Below are positions 9,561 through 20,880 of a stretch of DNA of 64,000 bases, piece after piece. The position numbers and the translations under genes were made by a program. Origin of the DNA: Elysia chlorotica. Its lineage: Eukaryota; Mollusca; Gastropoda; Plakobranchidae. Below the pieces are notes generated by a model. The model saw nothing but the letters and a program-made list of their open reading frames with translations, was not told where the DNA came from and searched no databases. Numbering within the stretch: position 1 is the first letter of the stretch; every line of letters begins with the position of its first letter. The DNA is taken from assembly GCA_003991915.1 (NCBI GenBank), contig RQTK01000131.1:173304-237303 (forward strand), read 5' to 3'.

Positions 9561-12180
9561 TCCCTGAAACGTCATTAAAGTAAGATAGAAATTTGTTCAA
9601 AGTTTGAGCATAACGACCAAGCATACGGTCAAATGAATGAAAACCATAATCTGGTTGAGGTATATTTCAGTTTGGAACTTCCTATATCCTTTTCCGTTTG
9701 AACAGAAACAGATAGACATTCTCAGAATATTAAAAAGGGAATTATGTTTTATTGGTTTGTACCAGTACGAATGTTAAAAAAAAGTTCTAGTCTGGATATT
9801 ATATGATTAGATTAGATGGAGACGGAGAGAGTCATACGGAGAGGCTGGACGGGCTTCGCTGTTATTATACACCATGAATAATTTATTTTGATTTGTACTG
9901 TGAATCTGGAATATTAATGCTGGGACCAGTACCAACACTGTTTAAACTCAATAAATATTTATCGATTTACTTATTTAAGATTCACGCCTAATTCAATTGA
10001 TTCAATTAACAGCAAGTCGTCATTCATTCAAATCAAGGCTTCTAAATTAACTGTAATTTTAATTATTTTAGAACTTAATGTGGTGTTTAATGTGTCTTTT
10101 GGCAGATCCACATAATGTGAATCATTATTTATCATTCAAATAAAATGGTGTGAAAGGTATTACCATTTAAGAAAGGCAATTTAAAGCAAAATGAGATTAT
10201 GATCAGCTTAAACCATTACATTTATACCTAAAGTGTAAAAAACCCAACAAAAAACAACACCCCTCCAAACTCCCCCCCCCCCAAAAAAAAAAAAAAAAAA
10301 AAAAAAAATTACAACACTGCAACTGTAAAACATTATAATTTTTTTTTATACTAGTCGCAAGAATATATGATAAGTAGATCATGCCTTCTTAATATACTTA
10401 ACCAAAAAAATGTTAATCCAAACGACTCGTCAATGATTTTTTATCTCCAGCAAAAAGGTAATTAGGCTATTTAGTGCTAATGATTGTGATTCACTGCATA
10501 TACAAACAATCCGTTTTGATTTGGTATGATTTTATTGTGTGTTGTATTTTAATTAAATATAATATTAATGCAACGGCATGCAAATACTTTGCGACTGAAC
10601 GCTAATATTAAAAGACAGGATCACCGAAATAAACAAAACCTAGCTAGAAATCTGATTTTTTAAAAACATCTTTACATTGCGATACGCACGTTTTTTTTTT
10701 AAATTGAGAGAAGGATAGATAGATAGACAGACAGATAGATAGAGTGAGAGTAAAAGACAAAGGAACAGAAGGAGACTGAGAGACACACATATGAGTTGGA
10801 CAGGTCTTGTTGTTTGTATACGCAATTAATGATTTCAAATGATGGTTTTACATTATTGCACTTAATGCTGTTGCTGGGAGCAGTACCAACATTACTGAAT
10901 TTCAAGAAGTATTTATCTTTTCACTACAAAGGTTCACATGAAGTTCAATTCAATTCCATTCTCTTTAATTCAGCAGTATCTCGTCCTTGAATCAAATTAA
11001 AGCTTTTATCTTATGTCTCTTCGTTAATCTGTAGTGTCTTATTTCAATGTAACAACATCTTTTTAATATTTCTCTTAAAGGAAAGACCTTAGACAGTTTA
11101 TGGTTGGTTGCGTGAAATCAAAATATCGGGCTTGATTTTTCTAATGAAAAAAAAAACAACAACAAAAAAACAAACAACAACCTGCATATTTGCCCAAACT
11201 ATCATTGCATAAAAGACCATTGTGGTATTTTTTCTTTTATCTTCTTATTTTGATTATACATGTATTATCATGTTTTGTATGATAAGGTTTTATTATATTC
11301 GACGAAGATCAAACACTCGACAAAAATTGATTTATGCCAATGGCAACCTTGCTTTTCAAACTAATGCTTTGTGTAGGAATATATCGTATTTATGAAATGC
11401 CTTTTGGTGCAAACATGAACCGCAGAAATGGTCTTGCTTTGATCAAACGGTTCTTAACGTTGTTTTTTTTGTGTTGTTGTTGTTGTTGACAATTTTCTAT
11501 CGAACGTAAAAAGTGATATACATACAATTACTTCTTATGATAATTTTTACATCTTAACTTTACAGATACCTTTTAGTTGACTGATTTATTTCTATAAGTG
11601 ATCTTAACATTATACAAGAAATTACATTTTTACACTTTACCATCTAAATTTATTTTGTACTAACTAAAATTATTTCCTGTTGTAAAACGAAACTTTTGGA
11701 TGATATGGTGTGACATAAATTAATTTTTATATAGGCAATAAAGAGAAGCATATTTAGAGAGAATATATTGGTAACTCACACGCTGAACCAAGATACATTG
11801 GTGTTTAAGCACTCGTTTTTTTATCAGAACAAGGCACTATTATATATACATAATATCTATTAAACATTTTTATTAGAATATTACTTTGAAGTCTCAAAAC
11901 ATACGAAACGAAAGCACTAAAAGCAGAAGATAGCTATATTAGAATAGCGCAAAAATACTTTTTGAAAAAGTTACATAAACGCAATACAAAGGGGTGAATT
12001 AATGACATGAATGTATTGTCGAGCCGAGATGTTTTACAGTTTTTAAAAGAGTTAAACAGAACCAGAACAGTGTCATTAGAATACTTGGCTATCATGGTAA
12101 AATAACAAATAAAATTTAGTTCACTTTAATAAACTCAATGGTCTTTTATTTTTGGATGCAATTTAATTGCAGTTTATGAA
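9561..12180. other. Long AT-rich intergenic stretch
   Basis: Contains a poly-A run at about 10276-10309 and a short GATA patch at 10713-10740. A diverged word pair at 9910-9965 and 10870-10922 (GGGA(C/G)CAGTACCAACA...) hints at an old repeat. I see no gene. Confidence 0.5.
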
Positions 12181-12800
12181 CATTAAAGACCTCCTCTATT
12201 ATCTAAGTTGAAGAATGTGGGTGTGAGTATTGATAAAAACTTAACCATTGAGAAGAATGTCTTTTACGACAGAAATGTACGTTTTCTGGGAATGAAGAAA
12301 TTAGTCATTTGAGATCACTTATTGTCAGCACAACATTTTCAGTCTTTTAAAAAAAAATTTAAAAATCATAATAGACTATTTAAATGTTTCTTTTTAAAGA
12401 CATAATTTGTGAAAATAAATACAATTTCAGAAATTCAAAATGACAATAATATTATAGAGAGGACACACAAATGTAAAAAAGCCACCACCATTTTAAAAGA
12501 TCGTTGTTCGCTTCCAATAAAACCTATAGCAATGCCCACATATCATCATCTTTTCTGGAAGATCCGATTTTTTTTATCTTACTTGAACGATCTCTTACGT
12601 GTTTATGAGCCTTAAAGAGAGCTGCGCTCCAAAATCACTTTTATGCAAACCTAGAGTCCATCTAAAGAATTATGATCAGCGATCTTTTAGTTTTGTAGGT
12701 CCTGATACATTAAACAGTATAGTTTTCAAATTAAAAAAAGAAGCTAAAATATTCCATTTTACACCATTCCTCGACTTATGTCTTTTAAAAGATGATAGCT
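12180..12800 (+). mobile_element. Degenerate 3' end of a CR1/L2-like LINE reverse transcriptase ORF
   Basis: In shifting plus frames the translation gives LKNVGVSIDKNLTIEKNV, then YLNDLLRVYEP, and finally NYDQRSFSFVGPDTLNSI (12675-12725). These correspond in order to the C-terminal region of CR1/L2-group ORF2 proteins: the LGV..D..L motif, the YL..LL..Y.P segment and the R.FS..GP..WNS motif. Frameshifts and stops separate the pieces, so it is dead. The 5' part of the element is absent or unrecognisable. Confidence 0.6.
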
Positions 12801-13257
12801 AAAGAAAAACAGAAGTGGTACTATAGCGTATTCTGTGTAATACTTTTGTTATTAACAGTCTTTCGAAATGTTTTTGACCAATCCATTTTTTAAATGCAAC
12901 TTATGTACTGTATTTTAAAATTATTCTTAGCTTTTTCACAGCTATTCCTTTTATCAGAAAATATTTGTTCGACAATATTATTCAGTATGACTTTGGGTAA
13001 TGTATTCTATGTTCTGTATTGTACACGCCCCATCTACTCTCTAGTATATCTTCATAAATTAAATATTTATATAATTGTATTGAAATATACCAATTATTTG
13101 CTAATTATTCACCATGATTCTTAATGTTTTTGTACTATAACGCTTTTACTGTCCGAACGTTTAACTTCAAATTTATTATGATTCTGAATATTCTGTATTT
13201 GCATCATAATTTAATAAAAAATTTTGAATTTATCGAATCTATATCGTATATATTATT

Positions 13258-13332
13258 GATTGAGCATAGAATCTTAACGGACTTGTAATGAGTGATAATG
13301 TACTGGCAGAAGTTGAAGATAGGCCATATCAT
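13258..13332 (+). repeat. 75-bp dispersed repeat, copy 1 (matches 16718-16792)
   Basis: Starts GAGCATAGAATCTTAACGGA and ends GATAGGCCATAT. It is almost identical to 16720-16793. In both places piggyBac-derived sequence follows on the right, directly here and after about 55 bases in the second copy. Confidence 0.85.
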
Positions 13333-13334
13333 CC

Positions 13335-14526
13335 TTGTGATGTTTTATCTCAATGACACATGTGTACGCCACCATTGCCGCATCCACAGACAGATTCTGC
13401 TTTGGTTTGTTCACACCTGAGCAGACGCTGCGCACAAGGTGCAGTACGGACCTGATCTTGCAGGGGGGATCATAGTTTTCATCCTCCCGTCCCGGCTGGT
13501 CCTCTGAATTAAAAGCGTGTGCTATCGGTGACAGCGAAGTGTGAAGTGTCTAGATCAGCGCTGTGTGTCAAAAAAGAGAAAATATACAAAAAAAAAAAAA
13601 AATGACACCGGAGCACCCTTGTGATGTTTTATCTCAAGGCACTGGCAATGACACATTTGTACGCCACCATTGCCTCATCCACAGACAAATTCTGCTTTGG
13701 TTTGTACACACTTGAACAGACGCTGCGCACATGGTGCAGTAAGGAACTGATCTTGAAGAGGGGATCATAGTTTTCATCCTCTCGTCCCGGCTGGTCCTCT
13801 GAATTAAAAGCTGACTGCTATTGGTGACAGCGAAGTGTGAAGTGACTAGATCAGCGCTGTGTGTCTCTCACCTTAGCAGGGAGTACCTGGCGGCAAATGA
13901 AGTGAAATTACTTGGTAGCGTGTTCGCCCCCATACATCAGCACTGTCTGAAACCACATATTAGTTATCTATTGACCGGTACAGATTGAATTCAGGAAGAT
14001 GGTGGTACGGTGGCCAAAGGTGTAATGCACTTTCTGATGTCAGAAAAGTTGTCTGGTTTTCAGTAGCCTACTCGTCACGAGTACATTTCCTCTGTTGCTG
14101 CTGCTCGGCATAGCGATTTGTTTCCTCAACAAAAGTCTCCACCACAGAGTCAAGAAAATTGAAGTATTCAAGTGGTTAGCTGTCTGTTGGCAGATCATTG
14201 ACAGGTAGGTCCAGAGAACTCGGACTCGGAGAGTGGCTTGAGTTTTTCGGCGACATCCATCAAAACATCAGTACAGTTTTCGTTAAGTCTTGGTCTAGAT
14301 TTATAAAGATATATATCTAAACTTGAGGTAGAATGCACAAACATGACGTATCTCACGTCTCGTCGTAAGCCTTCTTATTCTTATATTGTTATGATGATAT
14401 GCTACGTGTTGCTTGTGCATTCCACACTTGGACTGTCCCGATCGGAGTTTAGGCGTGCTTCTTGCTCTTCATCATCATCCACCTCCCCACCCCCAACTTC
14501 AATATCTGATTCTTCATCCGCACCGA
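13335..14526 (-). pseudogene. Broken piggyBac-type DNA transposase (with internal duplication)
   Basis: Read on the minus strand in shifting frames the order matches piggyBac transposases: an acidic N-terminus (ADEESDIEVGGG, DDDEEQEA, about 14410-14520), then FLDSVVETFVEETNRYAEQQ (about 14095-14160), then HHLPEFNLYRSIDN (about 13970-14010), then QPGREDENYDPLFKI and PKQNLSVDEAMVAYK (about 13650-13800). The family hallmarks ETNRYA and NLSVDEAM are clear. Several stops and frameshifts make it non-functional, and the catalytic C-terminal part is missing. The NYDP...LSVDEAMVAYK block occurs twice (13620-13870 and 13340-13560), the second copy more diverged. A SINE abuts the N-terminal end. Confidence 0.7.
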
Positions 14527-14772
14527 GAGGGGGTGGCCCCGAGGTAGAACATTGGCTTCGGACGCAAAAGGTCCGGGTTCGAATCCTGGCGATTTCACTC
14601 CCTACTGCTTGGGTCGGTGTCAGTTTAATGTGACAAGCTGAACCATGAGTCATGGTTTCCCGCCCTGTCTCGTGTGTGGCAGCACATAAAATTGTCAGAC
14701 ATCAGTCTTGTGGTCCGTCCACAATATATCCTATATAGTGCTGATGTTGGACGTTAAACCAACTCAACTTAA
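14527..14772 (+). mobile_element. tRNA-derived SINE, full length
   Basis: Head GTGGCCCCGAGGTAGAAC (A-box) and GGTTCGAATCC (perfect B-box), then TTGGGTCGGTGTCAGT, CTCGTGTGTGGCAGCACATA, AAATTGTCAGAC and the 3' end GTGCTGATGTTGGACGTTAA followed by an AACT-rich tail. It appears inserted at the N-terminal end of the piggyBac remnant. Confidence 0.85.
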
Positions 14773-15343
14773 CTCTCCATAGTAAACGGTTGGGTGAATT
14801 ATCAAGATAGATCTGATAAAAAAATTTCCAAAATATCTGTAAAACTCGAACTTGGAATTCAGTCTAGAAACTCGATGTTTCAACAGTCACTGTAGCAACG
14901 AAAGTAGTTAAAATGCGCAATTATCTATAACAACGAGTTCCAGGATTTCCCCTTCCGAAAAAAACAATGAGCAAATTACTGCAATCGCGATATCTATTTG
15001 CTATTGGCGCTCATGAACAACAGGTCCGACAGGCCGCATACGGTCGCATAAGCTTCGAAAGACTTAAGGTCCTCGCAAATATGTAGCTTTTTAAACATGT
15101 TCTCCCAACGATGCATTGGTTCGCCAACAAAAGCAAACTATAAGTGTGTGGATCTGCATAAATGTAAAAAAAAGTGCGATGCTTTTATTTATTCGATACG
15201 TGTGTGATTGATTGGTTAGACCTTGTTTGAAAATCACTACCATCTTCGTGAACATGTGTATTCACAGGTCCAGCATAAATCATAGTTTGTTTTAGATCGT
15301 TTTGTTCCTCATGAGTTTTTCTGTTGTACTAAAATATATCATG

Positions 15344-15466
15344 CCCAATCCATAATATTGGACAAGCGCGCACATAAAAAAGGAAAGCTAAGTAATTAAT
15401 TTTGACAGAAATACAATCTTCGTGAACAACTGTTGTCACAGCCGCAACCAAATGCACAGTTTATTT
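15344..15466 (+). repeat. ~120-bp flanking duplication, copy 1
   Basis: Matches 15988-16111 with a handful of differences (CCAATCCATAATATTGGACA at the left end, AACCAAATGCACAGTTTATT at the right). The two copies flank a LINE fragment. Confidence 0.9.
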
Positions 15467-15942
15467 CCATCAGCATGAAGACAAAGCTTCAACTACTCAA
15501 AACGTTTGTCTGGTCCACCCTGTTATACGGGTCAGAGACATGGTCGATTAGTAAAGCACAAATGAACAAAATAGAAGCTTTCGAAATGTATGCATTTAGG
15601 AGAATAGGGAAGATATCATGGCGACAAAAATTGACCAACTACGAAGTGTTACAAAAATTGAACATAAGAAGAGAAATAGGGCAGTGTATTAGAGATAGGA
15701 AGCTGCAATATTATGGACACCTCATGCGTCATGAAAGTGTGATAAGAGATCTCTATAACGGCGAAGTGGAGGGCAGCAGAGGCCGGGGACGCCCCAGAAC
15801 GAAATGGAATGACAACATCGCAGAATGGACGTGCTACTCGCTGGTGCAGTGCCAACGACTTGCGCAGGACAGATGTCAATGGAGGGCCATTGCAGCCAAC
15901 CTTCGCAAGGAGACGGCACCCGGATGATGATGATGATGATGA
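15467..15942 (+). mobile_element. 3' end of an RTE-like LINE with intact C-terminal reading frame
   Basis: An open frame of about 150 codons runs from the join with the flanking repeat to the element's end. It shows the usual C-terminal region of RTE-group endonuclease-reverse transcriptases: KTFVWSTLLYGSETW, then the zinc-finger-free tail IEAFEMYAFRRIGKISW, RKLQYYGHLMRHE, GRGRPRTKWNDNIAEW and LAQDRCQWRAIAANL. It ends in a GAT triplet tail (15925-15942), the short-repeat 3' end typical of RTE elements. Only the C-terminal portion is present (5' truncation), so it cannot move by itself. Confidence 0.8.
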
Positions 15943-15987
15943 TTATGACCTATTAAGTGAATTTGCTAACGATGAAACTTCTAACGG

Positions 15988-16111
15988 CCAATCCATAGTA
16001 TTGGACAAGCGCGCACATAAAAAATATTAAAGCTAAGTAATTAATTTTGAGAGAAATACAACCTTCGTGAACAACTGTTGCCACAGCCGCAACCAAATGC
16101 ACAGTTTATTT
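15988..16111 (+). repeat. ~120-bp flanking duplication, copy 2
   Basis: Second copy of 15344-15466, placed 45 bases beyond the LINE tail. Confidence 0.9.
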
Positions 16112-16229
16112 TAGGTTTTGAAATTTAGCATCATAGGTTTCTTATAACATGCAGGAAAAAAAGAAAGAAAAACGGGTGAAGGAAGGGGCGGGAGGGGGGG
16201 GGAGGGGTTAGGCTGCCCCATTGGTGTAG

Positions 16230-16715
16230 CGTCTGTCTCCCCTATTGTAGTGCTAAAGGTGATGATTAAGCACGCAATTCTAAATCTCATACGTGGCTGT
16301 TTGGATACTAAATTGTAATTCTGCGTACGATGCTTTAATCGTTAATGCCTTCAGTCAGCGTGGATCTTTCTTCCAAGTTCAAGCTGAAAACAAGATTGTG
16401 TAAACCAAGGTAAAAGCAAATTCTTTATTTTTCATTGAGTGATTTATACCCTTTTTTTGTATTTTCTTTGCATGGACTTTATAACACGCTTTATTAACGG
16501 GGCAAGAATGCGCAGTCGGTAGCACTGTGTCCTTCTTTTTTTTTCTTTTTGGCTCAGAGTTTTGTTCAGGCATATGTGTTTTTGAAGTTATAACTTACAG
16601 GCCATTTACCAAAGTTTTTATGATAACTATATAATGTTTTGTATTTATTTATTTTATTGACAGTAATCGGGATTCATATTTATAAAATATACCGTTTTTT
16701 AGTCAATAAATAATT
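16230..16715 (+). repeat. ~480-bp segmental duplication, copy 1
   Basis: Matches 17035-17513 almost throughout (shared words GATTAAGCACGCAATTCTAA, GCCTTCAGTCAGCGTGGATC, TGGGGCAAGAATGCGCAGTC region, TATTTATAAAATATACC). Differences are mainly small indels. No coding function seen. Confidence 0.9.
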
Positions 16716-16717
16716 AT

Positions 16718-16793
16718 GGAGCATAGAATCTTAACGGACTTGTAATGAGTGGTAATGTACTGGCAGAAGTTGAAGATAGGCCATATTTTCATC
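16718..16793 (+). repeat. 75-bp dispersed repeat, copy 2
   Basis: Second copy of 13258-13332; it sits immediately after copy 1 of the 480-bp duplication. Confidence 0.85.
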
Positions 16794-16847
16794 ATCTTTA
16801 TAAAACTAGTACTGAAACCAAAGGGATTGGGATCGTCTTCAATTAAA

Positions 16848-16990
16848 AGGGCAAAAAAGAGAAAATATACAAACAAAAAAAAATGACACCAGAGCACCCT
16901 TGTGATGTTTTATCTCAAGGCACTGACAATGACACATGTGTACGCCACCATTGCCTCATCCACAGACAAATTCTGCATTGGTTTGTACCA
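16848..16990 (-). mobile_element. Third piggyBac fragment
   Basis: Nearly identical to 13563-13712. It includes the minus-strand words encoding NLSVDEAMVAY and the adjacent A-rich segment, and then breaks off. Confidence 0.75.
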
Positions 16991-17034
16991 AAGACCTTAT
17001 AACTATAAATTATAATATAATTGCTGCCCCTATA

Positions 17035-17513
17035 TAATTGGTGTAAGGGTGAGGATTAAGCACGCAATTCTAAATCTCATACGTGGCTGTTGGCTACTGG
17101 TTTGCACTAATAATAAATTGTAATTCTGCGTGCGATGCTTTAATCGTTAATGCCTTCAGTCAGCGTGGATCATTCTTCCAAGTACAAGCTGAAAACAAGA
17201 TAGTGTAAACCAAGGTAAAAGCAAACTCTTTATTTTTCATTGAGTGATTAATACCAGTGTTTTGCTAATCTCTTTGCATGGACATATAACACGCTTTATA
17301 AATGGGGCAAGAATGCGCAGTCGGTAGCACTATGTCCTTTTTTCTTTTTGGCTCTGAGTTTTGTTCAGGCATATGTGTTTTTGAAGTTATAACTTATAGG
17401 CCATTTACCAAAGTTTTTATGATAACTATATAATGCTTTGTCTTTATTTATTTTATTGACAGTAATCGGGATTCATATTTATAAAATATACCTTTTTTAG
17501 TCAATAAATAAAT
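17035..17513 (+). repeat. ~480-bp segmental duplication, copy 2
   Basis: Second copy of 16230-16715. Confidence 0.9.
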
Positions 17514-18260
17514 GATTTAATCTATGGAGGTTGCTGTCCGGACTACATGTGTGGTTATTTGCATTCCTGAAATAATATTCATTTTTAAATACTGTATTTT
17601 TAACAGATGTGAACCTCTGCCATAATTATTTCATTTTTGAGAATGGCATGAAATATAACTTTTATTCTCCTTCCAATGACTCAGAATGTGTGTTTCCTAG
17701 CAATATGGCTGGAGCATTTAGATTCAGTCTTTTGCCACAATATTTTCAATTTCTTTCGACAATGGTTGTACTAACAGACATATAATTATATATTATATAT
17801 ATTAGTAGAATCGAGGAATTCTTCTGAAAAGGCTCAAAGACGGCTTAACCTATAATTATGACAATACTAGGTTTACCTGGTAAAAAAAGGAGGAAGCAAA
17901 AATATATTTACTGATGGCAAGGGGTCTAAAAGTTCCCCTTTCAAGAATAATCAGATAACAGACAATTACACTATATTCAACCTCTTCGTATGAGCGGGTA
18001 CCCCAGCTTGTACTTGATAACATAAAAAATGTAAAGTGGTTTGAGTAACACAATGGGAAAACGGCTACATAAATGCATCATAATTTATTGTATAGTTGAA
18101 GAAAAAAAATCGTTTAATCTTTTGTTATTAAAATCACCAGCAAATAAATTGTAATAGTTCTGGCTTTCATAAATCCGCAGATCACATACTATAAAAAAAA
18201 ACAACAACTTAAAAATGAATAAACAAACGCAAAAAGGGAAAAAACAATAAAAACATTAAT
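17514..18260. other. AT-rich intergenic DNA, nothing recognised
   Basis: No supported gene, RNA or known repeat. Confidence 0.5.
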
Positions 18261-18261
18261 T

Positions 18262-18665
18262 TTAGAATAAAACAGTGTGATGTTGATGTCTTTGAACGTT
18301 ACTCAGATAATGAAAGAGTTGATGAGTTTCAGCTTTTCGGCAAGTTTCGAACTTGTGAAAGGGAGAAGCGATAACAGGTCTGGTGCTGCACACACTGACG
18401 AGCTGGTGTTGAGTCTTGATTTTCGGATGTTCACCCAGAGGGAAGAAGGCATCGTGTCGAGCAGGAACCAGGATGGAACAGCGGTCATCGTAAAGGAACC
18501 AGAAGCCGTGATGCCAACCTTGTGTCGTAAGATCACTTCCATGGGTCGCTAGTTGCTACCAACATCACTGGAAAATCGTAGGCTGGAGTTGTCGTAAAGG
18601 AGCAGACTCAGCACAGCTGCTGCGATGGTCAATCCCATAACCGCGAAGAGTTCGTGGGTGTGCAT
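18262..18665 (-). pseudogene. Possible broken exon encoding a type II membrane protein (unidentified)
   Basis: On the minus strand a strong pyrimidine tract and TTTACTAG directly precede an ATG at 18665. The first 38 codons give MHTHELFAVMGLTIAAAVL and continue with a hydrophobic anchor, then stop at 18549. A different frame is open from 18555 to 18262 (98 codons), beginning after a stop and containing GWHHGFWFLYDDRC and VPARHDAFFPLGEHP. A short cytoplasmic tail plus anchor followed by a Trp/His-rich domain would suit a Golgi enzyme, but I cannot name a family. One frameshift separates the halves, so it is either a pseudogene or a misread splice. Confidence is low. Confidence 0.25.
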
Positions 18666-18669
18666 CTAG

Positions 18670-20870
18670 TAAACAAAAAAAAAAACAAAAAACCCAACGA
18701 TTTGTCATTTTGGGTTTGTATTTCATGCATTTTTTTTTATAAATAAAGAAAAACGGTACACATTACATGAAATAAAATGTTAGAACATTGATAGAAAAAT
18801 CTATTAAAAATCCATATGAATACATTGTGATTTTACTGTCATTATGAACAATACAAAAGAGATGCAAAATAATTTTATTGAGAGCAAGGAAAAAACAACG
18901 TTTTATCAAGAAGCTAAACGCTTAGTTTATCAAGCGTTTCTTTTTCTCTTTTTGAGTGACTACATTATCATCTCGTTACAATAAATATAAAGGAATGATA
19001 ATATTAAACACCTAGTAAGTCTATAGTTTTTATTTAACATTGAGTAATAGTGAATACAATTTGTGGAGAGGCTATTGACCAATATCTTTACAATGTATTA
19101 CCATTTTAGCACAATCTTCTTTTAGCCGTATTTTTTGAAATATGGGCGTTTGCAATATATCGATTTTTTTGTGCTAAAAGGGTTAAAAGTGGCTTTTGTA
19201 CCTCAAGATAAACGGACATTTTAGGCGCTATCGCCGAGTGCACCTAACTTTCCCAACATACATCCCTAGACCCAGATTCTAATCCTACGCATCATCTTCC
19301 ACCTTTTCCTTCATTTAATCGATGAAACCTGTTTTTAACCATCAATCAACCCCTTTAATTAAAACAAAAACAACAAAACAAAATAAAACAAACAACCCAA
19401 CAGAAGCCCAACGACACCGCCTCCTAAAAACAACCCAACAAAAAAGCAGGCCAAGTCACTGAGGTAGTCAAAAGAAAAAGTTATATACATAAGTTTTCAG
19501 AACCCTATAGCAGTCGACTGGGTCAACCATTTGTACAGGATAGAAATGAAAGAGGAAAAAAAAACTGTCCCTGCTCCTGACCCGCTTGTTTTTCTGCTGC
19601 TGCATTGGTTTTACTGTACTGTGAATTGTACATTGATTATATCGTCTATTTTACCAGAAAAGACAATAATTCTTTGTAACTTTTTAATAACAAAGTTTTG
19701 CCTTGATTTAGTATTATTCTTTGCGATCAGTCCATAATATTCATATCGGTTCATTTTTTAAATTATTTTAGTGCAATATAAGACCTCGCATGTAATTAAA
19801 TAAATGTAGTATATTATATTAATACACTTTCGTTTTTCGAATGAGTCTATCTATGAGCTGGTTGGATCTGGTTCTACATCTCTGTGCAATAAAAGTGTTT
19901 ATGTGCTAGTTACATATTTACCATAATTATTTCCTTCTTATTATGAGCTGATTTCATTGGTTGAAATGTAGGGCCTGTTTTTCAAAAGTCTTTGCGTCAT
20001 TCTGTCTGTCAATATTCATTATAAAAAATACTTATTTCATATGCATAATGCTTGACGGCTCGGCGGAAAACAAAATTGCTTCCATAATTATATAACCGTA
20101 TATAAAGGTTTAAACAAGGGAATGTGCAGTTAATGTTAATGCCCTTTAGTTCAGAAACTACTTGGCTAGAAAGAAAACCATACAATATCGGCCATTGTTT
20201 TCCATGACTCTAAAATTGTCTTAATATCAGAGACGCTGGGCTTCAGAAGAAAAAAAATTTCAACTCCTAACTTACATTTGTTCCCATTTAAAATTTCATC
20301 ACTGTAATTGCGACGTCGATTTGAAACAGGTAGGTATACTTACCTAATTGAAATGTAACATTAACAATAACAGCGTTTTGTCATAATCATCAATGAACAC
20401 ACGACGCAAAATTCATATACCCGTTTAATTAAAATGAAATGAAGTAATCTATTGTTTTTATATGATCTCTAAAAGATAACAACAAGTAAAAAAAGTGATA
20501 TTATAACAAAAAATAACTGTAAGATGTTCATGTTTTGAAGCTATATATACTAATAGGTCGATTTAATTAAACGCGGAAAAGGACCGAAAGTGACAGATAA
20601 AACTAGCACTTGCATAAAAGCGTACGGTTAGTAGTAATTTCTAGAAAAAAATCAACGCGTTAACTGTATAAGATTGGTGGGTAACTTTTAAAATTTCTCA
20701 ACGAAAATTTAGTCGTAAATTTCGAATGAAAAAGAATGTATAGTTATAGTTTCACGTCCCTCAGTCAAACGTTATATATCTTCTTTTCATACTGCTTCAT
20801 GAAGTCTATCGTTTTGTTGTTGTTGTTCATTTGATGTGGTAAATTTTATTCAGCATCTTTCTATATTTTT
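18670..20870. other. AT-rich DNA upstream of the transporter
   Basis: No repeat family or gene is recognised. It must contain the 5' UTR intron, and perhaps the promoter, of the transporter gene. Confidence 0.4.
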
Positions 20871-20880
20871 GTCACGCAGG
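20865..20880 (+). promoter_or_regulatory. Splice acceptor of a 5' UTR intron
   Basis: Pyrimidine-rich tract ending CACGCAG immediately before the transporter start codon. The matching donor and first exon were not located. Confidence 0.5.
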
